Part shown: piece after piece, positions 1-11,300 of the stretch
Layout of the letters: the number at the start of each line of letters is the position of its first letter
How positions within the stretch are numbered: the stretch's first letter is position 1
NCBI GenBank assembly: GCA_949825045.1
Contig: OX463836.1
Span: 10,185,829-10,249,828, forward strand
Length of the DNA stretch: 64,000 bases
Direction of reading: 5' to 3'
From: Argyresthia goedartella
Lineage: Eukaryota > Arthropoda > Insecta > Lepidoptera > Argyresthiidae
Notes under the pieces: model-generated
What the model saw: only the letters and a program-made list of their open reading frames with translations
The model's database searches: none
Told to the model about the DNA's origin: nothing
Translations under genes and position numbers: made by a program

Positions 1-261
1 TGGCCATAATAACCTACTCTAGCCAAATTTGACTCAATAAATATAATGCACTTGAACTTAGTCTTCACAGTCTAATTTTTTTTAACAACTAGCAGAATTG
101 AGTTTGTTTTTATTTTAAACTAACCAAATATGAATATTTTTTAGGTTATGCTATGTGTCAAGTGAATGTTAAACTTGCTTACAAAAAAACCTCACTACGT
201 CTAAGTTAAATCGAAAATGTTCGACCAATCAGAAGCCAGTATTTCCAGCCAATGAGAGACG

Positions 262-428
262 TCCCACAATTCCGGGGCCGGGCATTCCGGGGTCGAACAG
301 GCAGTGCACGGCCTCGGAATGCACGGCCCAGTAATGTGCGACTTGGAATGTCCGGCCCCGGATTTGGCGTCCTAAATCCCACGATTCCGGGGTCGGGCAT
401 TTCTGGGCCGTGCATTCCTGTCCCCCGT
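262..428. repeat. GC-rich degenerate tandem repeat upstream of VPS37A
   Basis: A GC-rich island in AT-rich surroundings. Variants of the words CCGGGGTCGGGCATT, GGAATGCACGGCC and GGAATGTCCGGCCCCGG recur about every 20-30 bp. It ends about 290 bp before the VPS37A start codon, so it could be a promoter-proximal CpG-rich element or a minisatellite. Open frames on both strands here look like by-products of the repeat, not genes. Confidence 0.45.
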
Positions 429-713
429 TTAGAGTAGGTATCAGTAGGTATCTACCTATTGTGTGTGCTGTTGATCGATTTATTGGCTAGTTATTAAGAT
501 TCTATAGTTTTAGCTTGTTTACAAAGTTGTTTACATCGGTTTAAATATTATCGGGTAATCTTCTACAGGACGCACTTTCCTAAATTCCTTAAGTACCAAG
601 AAAAGCTCCAATACGTAAGGTCTTACTTCTACCAAACTGGGCGTATTTTTCTTTATTTAGTGAAGTTTATTTTCATATTACTTTGATTTCCAGTAAACCG
701 ATACCCTGCCAAC

Positions 714-1610
714 ATGCTACCTAGATTTCCCGCCGACCAAGACGCTAGAAAGCGGCAGATCGACACTCTAAAAATCTTTAACGACAATGTCATAGAAGTC
801 CAAGAAAACTGTGAATACAGGGTCGAATTCATCGCTGGCAACAAAAAACTTAACATGGACGTAGTATTAACACCCGAGTTCCCTGACACGTACCCGCTGA
901 TATTCATTAATCCAATAATACCTCATCCGTGGCTCTCAGACAACACAAATCAAGTAACAGGTGCTCCTGGGCTGATAAACTTCACACGTCATTCCGATCT
1001 AGGGCGGATAGTCCAAGCAATCATACGCGAGTTCCAAAGATCTGTGCCTAATACCAGTCACTGTGAGGAAACCGCCACAGATGCACCTCAACCCGTTACT
1101 AGCAATTTAATTTGCCCGGAACTTGCAGAGTTAACAATCGAAGAGTTACAGGAAATACTTGAAAATACAGATTTGCAGGATAAACTGCTAGAAAACACAA
1201 TGCAGTTGGTTGAGCTTGATTTGGAGACTGAAGAACTCATGTGTAATATTGAGAAGATTGCTCAAGATAACTTGGAAAAGCAATCGCTTTTAGACAGTCT
1301 CAAAACAGATGTCATTGATCGGATATCCACAATTGTACAAATGAAAATGAACTATGAAGAGTTGAACAACAAACATCAGAAGCTATCTGAAAAGTATGAT
1401 CCCCATCGTATTAGGGATTGCTTGAAGGAAGCGGCATTGAAAGCAGATGAGGATGCAGAGGTGATTGCCGAGCAGTTTTTACACGGAAACCTTCCGGTAG
1501 AGACATTTGTCGCCAGATTTGCAGAAAAGAGAGCTATAGGGCAGGCTCGGAGGGCACGGGAGGAACGATTAGCTCATCAGCTCACTCAACTAGATAGAGC
1601 TACATCTTAG
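714..1610 (+). CDS. VPS37A: VPS37A-like ESCRT-I subunit
   Basis: A 298-residue intact frame starting in good context (CCAACATGC). VPS37 is the ESCRT-I subunit that joins TSG101 and VPS28 on endosomes to sort ubiquitinated cargo into multivesicular bodies; this is known for the family. Residues about 15-110 look like the UEV-like domain of the A form (YPLIFINPIIPHPWL, then a GLINFTRHSDLG segment). Residues about 135-290 are the helical Mod(r) domain, with the long charged coiled coil (LENTDLQDKLLENTMQL) and the C-terminal QFLHGNLPVETFVARFAEKR segment typical of VPS37. No intron interrupts the coding sequence; a possible acceptor (TTTCCAG) lies at about 692, so a 5' UTR intron is possible. It converges on the zinc-finger gene that ends at 3817. 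An intact retrocopy is the alternative to the native locus. Confidence 0.85.
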   Translation: MLPRFPADQDARKRQIDTLKIFNDNVIEVQENCEYRVEFIAGNKKLNMDVVLTPEFPDTYPLIFINPIIPHPWLSDNTNQVTGAPGLINFTRHSDLGRIVQAIIREFQRSVPNTSHCEETATDAPQPVTSNLICPELAELTIEELQEILENTDLQDKLLENTMQLVELDLETEELMCNIEKIAQDNLEKQSLLDSLKTDVIDRISTIVQMKMNYEELNNKHQKLSEKYDPHRIRDCLKEAALKADEDAEVIAEQFLHGNLPVETFVARFAEKRAIGQARRAREERLAHQLTQLDRATS

Positions 1611-1619
1611 AATTGATAG

Positions 1620-3145
1620 CCGATCTTATAACTTGTCTCATGACACTGAGTGTAGCTTTCATTATTATTATTATTGTCATTATTTATAGCGAGAAAACAA
1701 ACATATTATATAAGTTTGTTTTTTCTCTTTTTGAGGAGTTAATCTAATCTGCTGGGTAGGCAGAGGCCAAGCGTCACAGATCCTACTCCTGCTGCAAAAA
1801 AATTTGGTGATGCGGCAGGTGCTCAATATAACGGCTTTCTATTTTGTGGGAACTATATTTTCTTAGATGTTAATTGTTTTTATTATATGTGTTAAATTGC
1901 TGGGGATCATGATTATTATGCTGTCTAATTTACCAAGATTTAAGAAGGTAACATTAAGTCAAAATAGTATGTCAACCTCTGCAGCCTAGAGGTTGACGGT
2001 CTGCCTCACAATCGAGACGAGAGATCCCCCAGTTTGAATCCTGGCCAGGGTAGATTAAAAGTATTGATTATCGACAAGAAGATAATTTTTCATACCTATT
2101 TATAACAATTGATGTGATGTGCAAGAAGTGGAATCATTATAAATTTCAAATAGCCTGTCTGCACTATCTTTCAATACCACATACAAACTTATTACTGCAC
2201 CTAGTTACGTACATGGAGTATGAAAGTAGCCCCTGTCAATTTCTTTGTAAAATTCCTTACCCTCGGCCTTGAACATCTTTAGTGGAAATGTTTTTTTTTG
2301 ATGCCAATAACTTTGTAAACTACATTTTGAGGTCTACAATCCCAGCTATTGGATTTTCACTAAAGTTATAAAGTCAGTTATAATGTCAATTGTCACTCCC
2401 ACAACTAAGACATCGAACGACACCTCATTTATTAAAATCCATCTAGCCGTCCGGGCTCTTCCGCGTTAAAACGCTCGAAAACCCTCGTGCAATTGGGTAA
2501 AAAAAAAGGAGTTGCCAAAAGTTATTCAGAGATTATTTTTATGTTTATGTTATGCATTCTAGTAAAAATAATTTTGAACCCTCGACGACGAAAAAGCGGT
2601 GTTAAACGTTTCGAGGCGCATATCTGTGGCTCCCTAGCGCTCAAACGGGTGAGTTTTAATTAGTTTTTTCAAAATAGTACTAGACTTTACTGCATTGGTT
2701 CTTAGATATATATTATCACATCAGCGGTTCAAAATTTATCGGCCTAAATAGGAAACAAGCAAACTAATTTGGGGGGCTTAAGTTTTTTAATTTATAGTTG
2801 TAACATACATGCCTAGGAATGTATGAATTCGTTATTATTTACATGCATAGATATAATCCACGGTGGTTCCCTAGAAAGGGTTAGCCAGGGCTGCATCATA
2901 CAAAACCTCATATTGTGATAAAAATCTGTTTAATCAACTTTATGATGTTAAAATACCTTATAAGTATTAATAACTTGTTTTGTGGTTAAATCCTTCATAA
3001 TCAACATATCTCAAAATAAAATAATCCACTAATAAAGTAAAAAAGATGTATTTATCTCAAACATGTACATTCATTATACAACATGTATAGTAATATTATG
3101 CAACCTGCTACTTAACAAATTTTTAAGAAATAAAAGAAAAACCAG
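1620..3145. other. non-coding stretch with a tRNA-like SINE fragment (about 1965-2060)
   Basis: No gene is recognised between the VPS37A stop and the hairpin at 3146. At about 1985-2050 a tRNA-like stretch (CAGCCTAGAGGTTGACGG followed by a B-box-like AGTTTGAATCCTGG) suggests a decayed tRNA-derived SINE. The rest is AT-rich sequence without an open frame worth calling; it includes the downstream region of VPS37A. Confidence 0.4.
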
Positions 3146-3191
3146 CAGCGTCACGCCTTTAAAAAGGCATATTTTTAAAGGCGTGACGCTG
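3146..3191. repeat. perfect 20-bp-arm hairpin
   Basis: Arms CAGCGTCACGCCTTTAAAAA and its exact reverse complement are separated by only 6 bp. It is either the core of a small foldback MITE or a structured remnant. It lies between the convergent VPS37A and zinc-finger genes. Confidence 0.8.
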
Positions 3192-3246
3192 AGGAGGTCG
3201 ATTAAAAGTATAAAATAATCTATAATAATAAAATATTGGTTTTTAA

Positions 3247-3433
3247 CCTTTTGACCGCCCCAGTCGGCACTAGCCGATACCTGAAAGTCTTGCCACGTCG
3301 GCTATAGCCGAAATAATTTTCATATTAAAAGAGACCTTATCTCGTATGACTTAAGATATATTTTGCATAGCATAGCAAACATATTTGGCGTGTGAGTGAC
3401 ACATTTTGTATATGATATATGGCGGCCAAAAGG
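3247..3433. mobile_element. piggyBac-type MITE, 187 bp, TTAA TSD
   Basis: Terminal inverted repeats CCTTTTGACCGCC and GGCGGCCAAAAGG are flanked on both sides by TTAA (3243-3246 and 3434-3437), the target site of piggyBac transposases. It has no coding capacity. A second copy of the same family lies at 5606-5794, along with an inverted half copy. Confidence 0.75.
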
Positions 3434-3816
3434 TTAAAGGATGTTAAAAACTAAAACTTTCTTGTTATTAATAAATAGATTGGGACTTGTCCATTTTGCG
3501 TGACAGGCGGCTAGCCCATCGCAGCACCTATGGAGAGTAATTGTAATATTTTGTGAAAAAATATCTTAGAAACTAAAACTTTTTTATTAGGAAAGGGAGC
3601 ATTTAATTTTGTAATCAATTGTGATTACGCAAGCAATCTATTGTGATTACGGCAGATATTGTCCCCAATTTCACCGTTCTGTTTAAAACATAATTTTAAA
3701 GTTTGAAGGATATTTATTCAGTTACTGTTAGTGAGAATTATTTATATTCCATTTTTTAACTCAATGGGGCTTCACTCCCCGATCACAAAAATAACCCCCT
3801 TAAAAATAGCCCAGTA

Positions 3817-4617
3817 TCATTTATCAGCTTCACATTTCTCCAAATGGACAATAATCTCATCTCTCGATAGAAATTTGCCATTGCATTTATCGCAATAGAA
3901 AACATCGTCCTTTCCCTTTCCCCCTTTACCAGAGGGCATATGCACATCGCTGATATGCCTAAACAATTCCAGTCGAGTTGAAAAGAACAGGGCACATTTG
4001 CCACACTCTTCCGGTGAGCTCTTTCTTCTTGGCCGTTTCGGTGAAACCATTTTGACGTTACTCGCATTAGGTCTCGCTTTTGGAGATTCGTTTAAATGCC
4101 CGATGCACTTGTGACTGCTAATTTTCGCATTGGTGAAACTGCTCTTGCAGAGTTTACACTTGAAGCGGTTGTGTGTGAGTCGTATGTGTCGGCCTAGCTG
4201 TAACGGCATGATGAACTTCTCCATACAAATGTGACATGTGTACACTTTATTCTTTTTAGGGCTAGTCAGATTCTTTCCATCTTTTTTAGTAGTTTGGTCG
4301 CTTTTAGATGCTACATCCAAATTTTCACTATTTTTAGGACTTCTAACATCCTTTTCATTGCTTTTAGGAGAGTTATTCTTGTCATTATTTTTAGGACTTG
4401 TCACATCCTTCTCAGTATTTCTTGGAGTTGTTTCATGCTTCTGAACATTTTCAACATACTTCTCACTGCATCTAGTCACCGTTTCGTTCTTGTGAGGAGT
4501 CGCAGGCGGCGAGGAATGGCTCAGTCTCATGTGCTCACCTAATGTGTCAGAGAGTGAGAAACTACAATGACACAAACTGCACTTGTGCACGTCCACACTA
4601 ACTCGTTCCAGGCACAC
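3817..4617 (-). CDS. C2H2 zinc-finger gene, last coding exon
   Basis: Terminal exon of a multi-exon zinc-finger gene. It starts at 4617 just after the acceptor (TATATCCATTTCCAG read on the minus strand) in phase 0 and runs 266 codons to a stop. It contains five finger units: CSLCHCSF..HMRLSH, CHICMEKF..HIRLTH, CKLCKSSF..H..H, CGKCALFF..HISDVH, and a last CDKCNGKF..HLEKC of C2HC type. A Lys/Ser/Asp-rich linker of repeated SPKNNDK/SPKSNEK units separates the first finger from the rest, and a basic PKRPRRK patch may act as a nuclear signal. The protein is probably a DNA-binding nuclear factor; no specific target can be inferred. The upstream exons are at 13474-13818, 18595-18822, 19085-19366 and 20460-20687. 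Confidence 0.85.
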   Translation of the reverse strand: MCLERVSVDVHKCSLCHCSFSLSDTLGEHMRLSHSSPPATPHKNETVTRCSEKYVENVQKHETTPRNTEKDVTSPKNNDKNNSPKSNEKDVRSPKNSENLDVASKSDQTTKKDGKNLTSPKKNKVYTCHICMEKFIMPLQLGRHIRLTHNRFKCKLCKSSFTNAKISSHKCIGHLNESPKARPNASNVKMVSPKRPRRKSSPEECGKCALFFSTRLELFRHISDVHMPSGKGGKGKDDVFYCDKCNGKFLSRDEIIVHLEKCEADK

Positions 4618-4756
4618 CTGGAAATGGATATAGAAATGTAAATAAATGTTTATTCGTGAATCGAGTCATCGTCTACGATCGGTTAGTGACCACGTCTGGG
4701 CGCCATCGCTGAGACAAGCTGATACAAGCTCTATTATAATATATATCTGTTATATA

Positions 4757-5289
4757 TGTCGCAGTTGGTTGCTTAAATCAGACACTTAACTAACTTTCTA
4801 GACCGTTAATTAAATGCCGACGTTTAACCAAGTCACTAGCATTTTGATTTAAATAAAGCATCGTCGAAAACATTTGACAATCTGTCTTACCGAAAGCCAG
4901 CGTGTTGGAAAACAAGATGGCGTCACGACAATAGCTGATTTGTGCAGCTATATTATGGCAAAACACTGCGGTAGCTTAGGTGAAGGGTAAAGGGGGTGAG
5001 CGAAGCGAAGTCCCCTTTATCCTTTGTGTTAGGTTGAACATGTAAGAACAACAAAAATACTTAAAACATAAACTTAAGTACACATAAAAATATATTTATA
5101 TTGTATATTTCTTGTTGCTTAGGAACATTTAGACAACTCGTTAAACGTTTCGTTCACTCACTTGCCTGACGGAATTTTAGTGACTTGGTTAAACGTCGGC
5201 ATTTAATTTACGGTCTAGACTCTAGACAGTAATTAGTCTAGACTCTAGAGAGTTAGTTAAGTGTCTGATTTAACCAACTAACTGCGACA
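4757..5289. mobile_element. MITE with about 100-bp TIRs and TA target duplication
   Basis: Termini TGTCGCAGTTGG and CCAACTAACTGCGACA are inverted. The similarity continues inward for about 100 bp per side (the TTAAATGCCGACGTTTAACC segment near 4812 matches inverted near 5190). TA lies on both sides. The centre (about 4963-5040) carries a hairpin core beginning CACTGCGGTAGCTTAGGTGA, also seen inside MITEs at 7137-7508 and 48913-49250. There is no coding capacity. It sits in the last intron or promoter-distal region of the zinc-finger gene. Confidence 0.75.
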
Positions 5290-5489
5290 TATATATTATA
5301 TAAATCACTCAGTAGTCTTATTATGTATCTCTGCCATCTAGGAATTTCAATCGCAAGACAATTCAAATTAACAAATCAACTAATCATAATCGACAAAAGA
5401 GAGCTCGATTAAAATAATCTCATTGGTCAATTGCGATTGAAATTTCCTAGATATCAGAGATAGGCTACATATCGCGATTATTTCACAAG

Positions 5490-5794
5490 AGGTGTCATCT
5501 TTTTGCCCGCCATATATTAAATACAAAATGTGTCACTTACACGCCAACCATGTTAGCTATACTGCGCCAAATACAACTTAATTCGTACGAGATAAGGTCG
5601 GGGTACCTTTTGACCGCCCCAGTCTGCACTGGTCGACAACTGAAAGTCGTGCCACTGGCGCCACGTCGGCTATAGCCGACATTATTTATATTAAAAGAGA
5701 TCTTATCTCGTATGATTAAGTTGTATTTTGCGTAGCAGAGCAAACGTGGTTGTTGAGTGACGCATTTTGTATTTGATGTAGGGCGGTCAAAAGG
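5490..5794. mobile_element. piggyBac-type MITE copy with an inverted half copy attached
   Basis: 5606-5794 is a full-length relative of the MITE at 3247-3433 (CCTTTTGACCGCC to GGCGGTCAAAAGG, TTAA on the right only). Directly to its left, 5490-5600 is the reverse complement of the family's second half (TTGCCCGCC, then an AATGTGTCACTTACACGCC segment). The left TTAA is absent at the junction. The result is a head-to-head one-and-a-half copy. Confidence 0.7.
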
Positions 5795-5829
5795 TTAAAG
5801 CGATTCATCAAACGATCGAATCAAACACA

Positions 5830-6640
5830 CGTAAATCAAACCACTTCACATTTACCCTATGGAAAATAAATTGCCCAGCTGTAAAACTTGGTCAGGAATT
5901 GTTACCACATGGACAGTTGTGAAGTACCTTGGATTACACCTCGACAGGAAAGAGACTTGGACAGAACACAAACAGAAAAAAAGCGGTCAATACGGTAACG
6001 GTAGGCAGGTGCATTCATAAGTTTGTATGTGGTTTCGACAGAATTGTTGTAAGGGGAGGGGAGCCCCCTTAAATATTTATTTTATTCTGTTTTTTAGTAT
6101 TCCTTGTTATAGCGGCAGCAGAAATACAACATCTGTAAAAATTTCATTTGTCTAACTATCAGGGTTCTTGAGATACAGCCTGGTGACGGACAGCGAAGGC
6201 TTAGTAATAGGGTCTCGTTTGGCACCCTTTGGGTACGTATTCCTAAAAAGCGTGATGAACGCTGCAGTGGCTCATAAATCGTGACAAATTTTTAAACAGC
6301 CAATCTACAAGACAGTACTGTCTGGACGTATGGGATACAGTTGTGGTGAAAAGCTAGTACCTCCGATATGAAAATCCTGCAACAATACAAAAACAGCATC
6401 TTAAAAAGCCATTGTCAACTCAACATGGTTCACCAGAAATGAAGAAGTATACAAGTACCTACAAACCCCAACAGTCAAGGAAGAAGTAAATCGCATGACA
6501 ACAACCTATAAGGAAAGGATAGCACTCTTCCTTCACAATGAAGATGGAACAGGAAACAGCATATGGTCCAACTCAAACCGTTCTATACTAGGCAACACAA
6601 AAACTGGTTATGGTGTTGGCACCGATCACAAATTTTCATA
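5830..6640 (+). pseudogene. Jockey-like LINE 3' fragment interrupted by a lepidopteran repeat
   Basis: Decayed frames resemble the C-terminal part of a Jockey-type ORF2: around 5850-5990 a KYLGLHLDRK-like segment, and around 6290-6600 words such as KAIVNSTWFTRNEEVYKYLQ and a KEEVNRMTTTYKERIALF-like run. Several stops and frame changes break it. At about 6050-6250 it is split by the 3' half of an interspersed repeat (TATAGCGGCAGCAGAAATAC to CCCTTTGGGTACG). 6640-7130 holds no recognised gene. Confidence 0.6.
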
Positions 6641-7136
6641 AACTTAAAGAAATCGGGATTGCAAGATCAGAATCGAGCAAGATGCCAATAAGAATCTACT
6701 ACAGTATCCCCGAAAGGTTGCCCTTCATCAGCCCTTTCATAGACCAGTAGCTCTGCTAGGCCTTCGCAGTGCCACTATTCCAAAGTCAAAGTTCTTTATT
6801 ACTGTAGATATTTACATTGTGGGAGAGGAAGGGCGTAGAAACTACCACAAATTGATTTTTAGATCTCTTTTAAAAGTTGGTTGTGCTTAGCTAATACAAA
6901 TATTAAAAATTTAACTATTATGATTAATAAGCAATAATAAATCATTACAAAATTATTCCCATCATTAGTAATGCTGATGTTATGACGCAAATATTCATTG
7001 ATAGTCTACTTAATAAAACGCTATTCTGCTATAGCAAGTGGCAGACAACGCACAGCCTAAACTGGTGGATCTAGACATGAAACTTTGTACAGGGTTTACT
7101 CATGTAGCGTCGGGTTTTGTTTGAAAAGTTTGTGTA

Positions 7137-7508
7137 TGTCACCGGAAGATAGTCAAAACCGTCGGTAGATCAACTAACGCGGTGGTTGATCAACTATCGA
7201 CAAATAGCAAACAGACCGACAGGGTTTAGAATTTACGTTTGTTCTTACACGTCAACCAAACACGAAGACTATTCGGGGGCTTCGCTGCGCTCGCCCCCTC
7301 TAGTCTTCACCTAAGCTACCGCAGTGTTTGCCCTGGTATTTCGTTTGCAATTCAAGTTTAAACCAGTTTACTATTTACTTAGTTGATCAACTGCCACGTC
7401 ATATAGTACGCAGTAGGCTACAGTTTACTATCTGTCGATAGTTTACCAACTTACGAGAAAAAAACCGTTAGTTGATCAACTGTCGGTTTTGACTATCTCA
7501 CGGTGACA
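7137..7508. mobile_element. MITE, 372 bp, TA target duplication
   Basis: Termini TGTCACCGGAAGATAGTC and GACTATCTCACGGTGACA are inverted over about 45 bp, with TA on each side (7135-7136, 7509-7510). The middle (about 7255-7335, minus orientation) carries the same hairpin core as the MITEs at 4757 and 48913 (CTGCGGTAGCTTAGGTGAAG on the minus strand), although the terminal repeats differ. Confidence 0.75.
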
Positions 7509-7614
7509 TATATAAAATATAAAACACTACTGAAGTTATAAAGCTAAAACTATGCAGGTGTAGGTGCAAAACGTCAGATAACAAGAGGTTTTTCAAATTT
7601 GCTTAACTAACTTT

Positions 7615-7745
7615 AAAAACCGGTCAAGTGCGAGTAGGACGTCGTACCCGCACACGAAGGGTTCCATACCATTGTACACGGGAAAACGTAAAACGACAGT
7701 TTTTTGTACGAGTATACCTTTTTAATTCTAAATAATAAAATATAA
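7615..7745 (+). repeat. 5' half of an abundant lepidopteran interspersed repeat
   Basis: The segment AACCGGTCAAGTGCGAGTAG, followed by an ACGAAGGGTTCCATACCA-like stretch, matches the start of a SINE-like repeat I recognise as very common in moths and butterflies. The 3' halves of the same family are at about 6050-6250 and 12574-12785. Family naming is from memory and not verified. 7745-8119 holds no recognised gene. Confidence 0.5.
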
Positions 7746-8123
7746 AATACTAGGTAGTAGGGCCTACATTCAAGGCCGTAGATAGAAACATTGAAAAAGA
7801 GTTTTGGGTATGTAGTACCTACGTAAGTATTGAACTATGTACTCAGGTTAACGAAACTCTTTGCTCATTGAAACCGGAAGTGGAAAGAAATTGAGTAACT
7901 TATTTACGGAAATAAAATCAGAAAAGATATGATAAAAAGCTTATTATTATTTATTTTAATTGGAATGAACAATTATTAAGCTTATAATGACAAATAACTA
8001 AGCACAAAACTCAAAACCCGCAATTAAAGATCTTTTCCGATAATATCGGGAGAGTTCACTTCAGTTCAATTCACCGATTGACAAGTAAAACAAAATGGCC
8101 ATACAAATAATCTTTCATATGGG

Positions 8124-8346
8124 TGTGGGGGTGGTTATGGTCTTGGTAGGTATGTAAACGCTGACTGACAGACAATACAATTGGCGGCGTAACAGAGTAA
8201 CGTGCTCGCGCGGCGGAGGGTACGCGACAACTGACGCGCGGGTGGCGCGGGCGCAACTAGTTTTTGGGTGGACAATAGACTGGAATGTGCTGTAGTCAGG
8301 GCCGGGCTCAGAAATGTAGATTCTCGTTGTGAGTGGAGTATCCACA
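8124..8346 (-). repeat. 3' LTR of the gypsy element (223 bp)
   Basis: Nearly identical to the 5' LTR at 12309-12566 except for two length differences. This copy lacks a roughly 20-bp segment (TAGTAGTAAATAGTAATTTA in the other, plus strand) and an 18-bp TTACAGCGCGCCGGCTGA segment. Confidence 0.9.
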
Positions 8347-11300
8347 TTACTCCCCCACCGAGACCGTTACTACGGGCGAAAGCACTCTGACGCCCTGATT
8401 TGGTTGTTCTGGTCGAGTTGCTCTGTTCCTGGTCTGCTAGTATGTTTGGTTCTCTGCCGGATAGCATGTAGGCCGGTTTGATGCGATCTATGGAAACTGT
8501 GGCTTCCTTATCTTTAAGCATGATTTTAAAAGTCTTGTCTCCTCTTTGAATGACCTTGTAAGGCCCTGTGTCGGCTGGCTGCAGAGATTTCCGTAGTGAA
8601 TCATCACGAAGAAATACGAAGTCTGCTGTTTTTAGATCCTTAAACACGAAGACTGATTTTGTCGTGCGGTGCGCTGTAGGTGTAGGTCGCAACTTGGCCA
8701 CAATTGAGCGAAGGCGTGACGTGTAGTCACTGACGTCTACGCAGTGTTCCTTATAGTGGAAAAATTCATTTGGGAGGCGAAGAGCTTCACCGTATAGTAG
8801 CTCGGCTGATGATCCTTGTAAGTCCTGCTTCCATGCACTCCTGATTCCTAGAAGTACTAGTGGAAGGGACTCTGTCCAATGCTGATCTGCGTGGCACATA
8901 ATCGATGACTTGAGATGTCGGTGAAATCTCTCAATGATGCCATTGCATTGAGGATGGTATGCCGTTGTCGTCTTATGTTGTGAGCCGGTGAGTGTTGCGA
9001 GTGCCTTGAACAGTGTGCTTCAAACTGGCGGCCTCGGTCTGTGGTTATGGACAGGGGGCATCCGTAGCGGGAGATCCATCCTGTCAGGAATGCTTTTGCT
9101 GTAGCTTCGGCTGTTATTTCGGTCAAGGGGATGATCTCAGGCCAACGGGTAAATCTGTCGATGGCCGTGAGTGCATATCGGAAGCCGTCAGATAAAGGCA
9201 AGGGTCCGATGAGATCAATATGGACATTGAGAAATCTTGCCGGGGGAAGCGGGTAAGTTCCCAGAGGAGCAGAAGTATGGCGTGTGATTTTCGCTCGCTG
9301 GCACGGTAAACAAGTTTTGCTCCATTCGCGTGCATCTTTGCGCATCCCTGGCCATACGAAACACTGAGCAATCATTTTGGCTGTAGTATTGGCTCCAGGG
9401 TGGCTGAGGAAATGGATGGACTCGAAGACTTGGCGTCTCATTGAATCTACGACGTACGGTCGTGGTGTCTGAGTACTGGTGTCGCAGATCAGGGTTGTAG
9501 AAGTGCCGGGTAAGTTCATCTTTTCTAGTCGAAGGGAACAGCCTTCCTCGATTAATTGGGTAAGCTCCGGGTCGTTCGTCTGTGCTAGAGCTAACTGCTC
9601 GTAGTCGATGGCTGCGACTTCTTCAATCCTGGAGAGTGTGTCAGCTACTACGTTGTCCTTTCCGGCTATGTGCCGGGCAACCGTAGTAAACTGGGATATG
9701 TAATCCAGGTAGCGGAATTGACGTGGAGAGCACTTGTCTCTCCTGGTCTCAAACGCGTTTATTAGAGGGCGGTGGTCAGTGTAAATGGAGAAAACACGTC
9801 CCTCTAGCATGTATCGGAAGTACTGGATAGACTTATAAATGGCTAAGAGCTCTCTGTCGTACGGGCTGTATTTTATTTGTGACGGTGTCAACTTCCTCGA
9901 AAAGAAAGCAAGAGGTTGCCATGTGTTTCCATCTCGCTGTTGCAGGACTCCTCCAATTGCTGTACTGGATGCGTCAGTTACCAGAGAAATCTCGGTGTTT
10001 GATTGAGGATGGCCCAAAAGCGCTGCGTTGCTGAGCGCTGTCTTGCAGTCATTGAATGCGTTGCTCAGTTCATCGTTCCATTCTATTGGTTGTGAGCCCT
10101 TGACTGGACCTTTGATTAAAGCATTAAGTGGAGCCTGCTTCTCAGCCAAATGAGGAATGAATCTGTGGTAGAAGTTAATCATTCCAAGAAACCTTCGTAG
10201 CTCTTTGACATTCTTGGGTTCGGGAAAACTTCTTACGGCATCTACTCTTTCTTCGAGGGGTTTTATGCCTTGTGCCGAGACTTGATAGCCCAGGAAATGC
10301 AGCTCTGGAACGCCGAAAACGCATTTTGATTCGTTGATGATGATGCCATATTGGTCTAGTCGATGGAACAATTGACGGAGATGCTCTTCATGGTCAGCTC
10401 GGGTCGGTGAGAACAGGAGAATGTCATCGAGATAAGAATAGGTACCTTCCAAGCCTCTGGTCACCTCATCAATGAATCTTTGAAATGTTTGGCCCGCGTT
10501 TCGTAAACCAAACGTCATCATCGGAAACTCAAAAAGGCCAAAAGGTGTCGTAATCGCTGACTTCTCAATATGTGGAGGGTAGATTGGAATTTGGTTGTAG
10601 GCCTTTATGAGATCGATTTTAGAGAACACGGTACATCCAGCTATGTTCTGGTTGAAGTCCTGGATGTGTTTAATCGGGTACTTGTCTGGTATCGTTCTGG
10701 CGTTCAGAGAACGGTAGTCACCACAGGGACGCCAGGCGTTATCTTTTTTAGGTGCCAGGTGCAGTGGTGACGACCAGGGACTCTCTGATGGGCGCACCGT
10801 GCCGTTCTTCAACATCTCGTCGAACTCACGCTTTGCGATCTGAAGTTTGTCTGGTGGAAGTCTTCGTGGTCGGGCTGTGACAGGAGGTCCAGGCGTGGTC
10901 TTTATGTAGTGCATCGTATTGTGGCTGCATGTGCTGGGTGTTCCGGACGGTCTGGTGATGTTCGGATAGTCTCTCAGTAAGCGATGAAAGTGATTATCTG
11001 AGACATCTGTAGCCCTCGTCTTGACTGAAGACACGTCATCAGGGGATTTGACTTGCGTACCTGATACAGATAAGGATGTCAAGCCGTATATTAAACGTTG
11101 GTGTCGACAGTCAACCAGTAGGTTGTAATGGCTGAGAAAGTCTACACCAATGATCGCTTTCGTCACGTCGGCGACTACGAATCTCCATGAGAACTCTCGA
11201 CGTAGGCCAAAGTCAAGACAGAGGTGTGCGAAACCATACGTGTGAATAATTGAACCATTGGCAGCATACAGTTTATAGTCGGTCTTTGAGCGGCTCTCCT

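Noticed and set aside
206..437. Overlapping open frames on both strands (61-69 codons)
   Set aside because: They arise from a GC-rich tandem repeat, have Pro/Arg-rich repetitive products and no start or splice context.
8857..9371. Open frames opposite and alongside the gypsy integrase
   Set aside because: They are shadows of the pol frame; the real gene is on the minus strand with family motifs.
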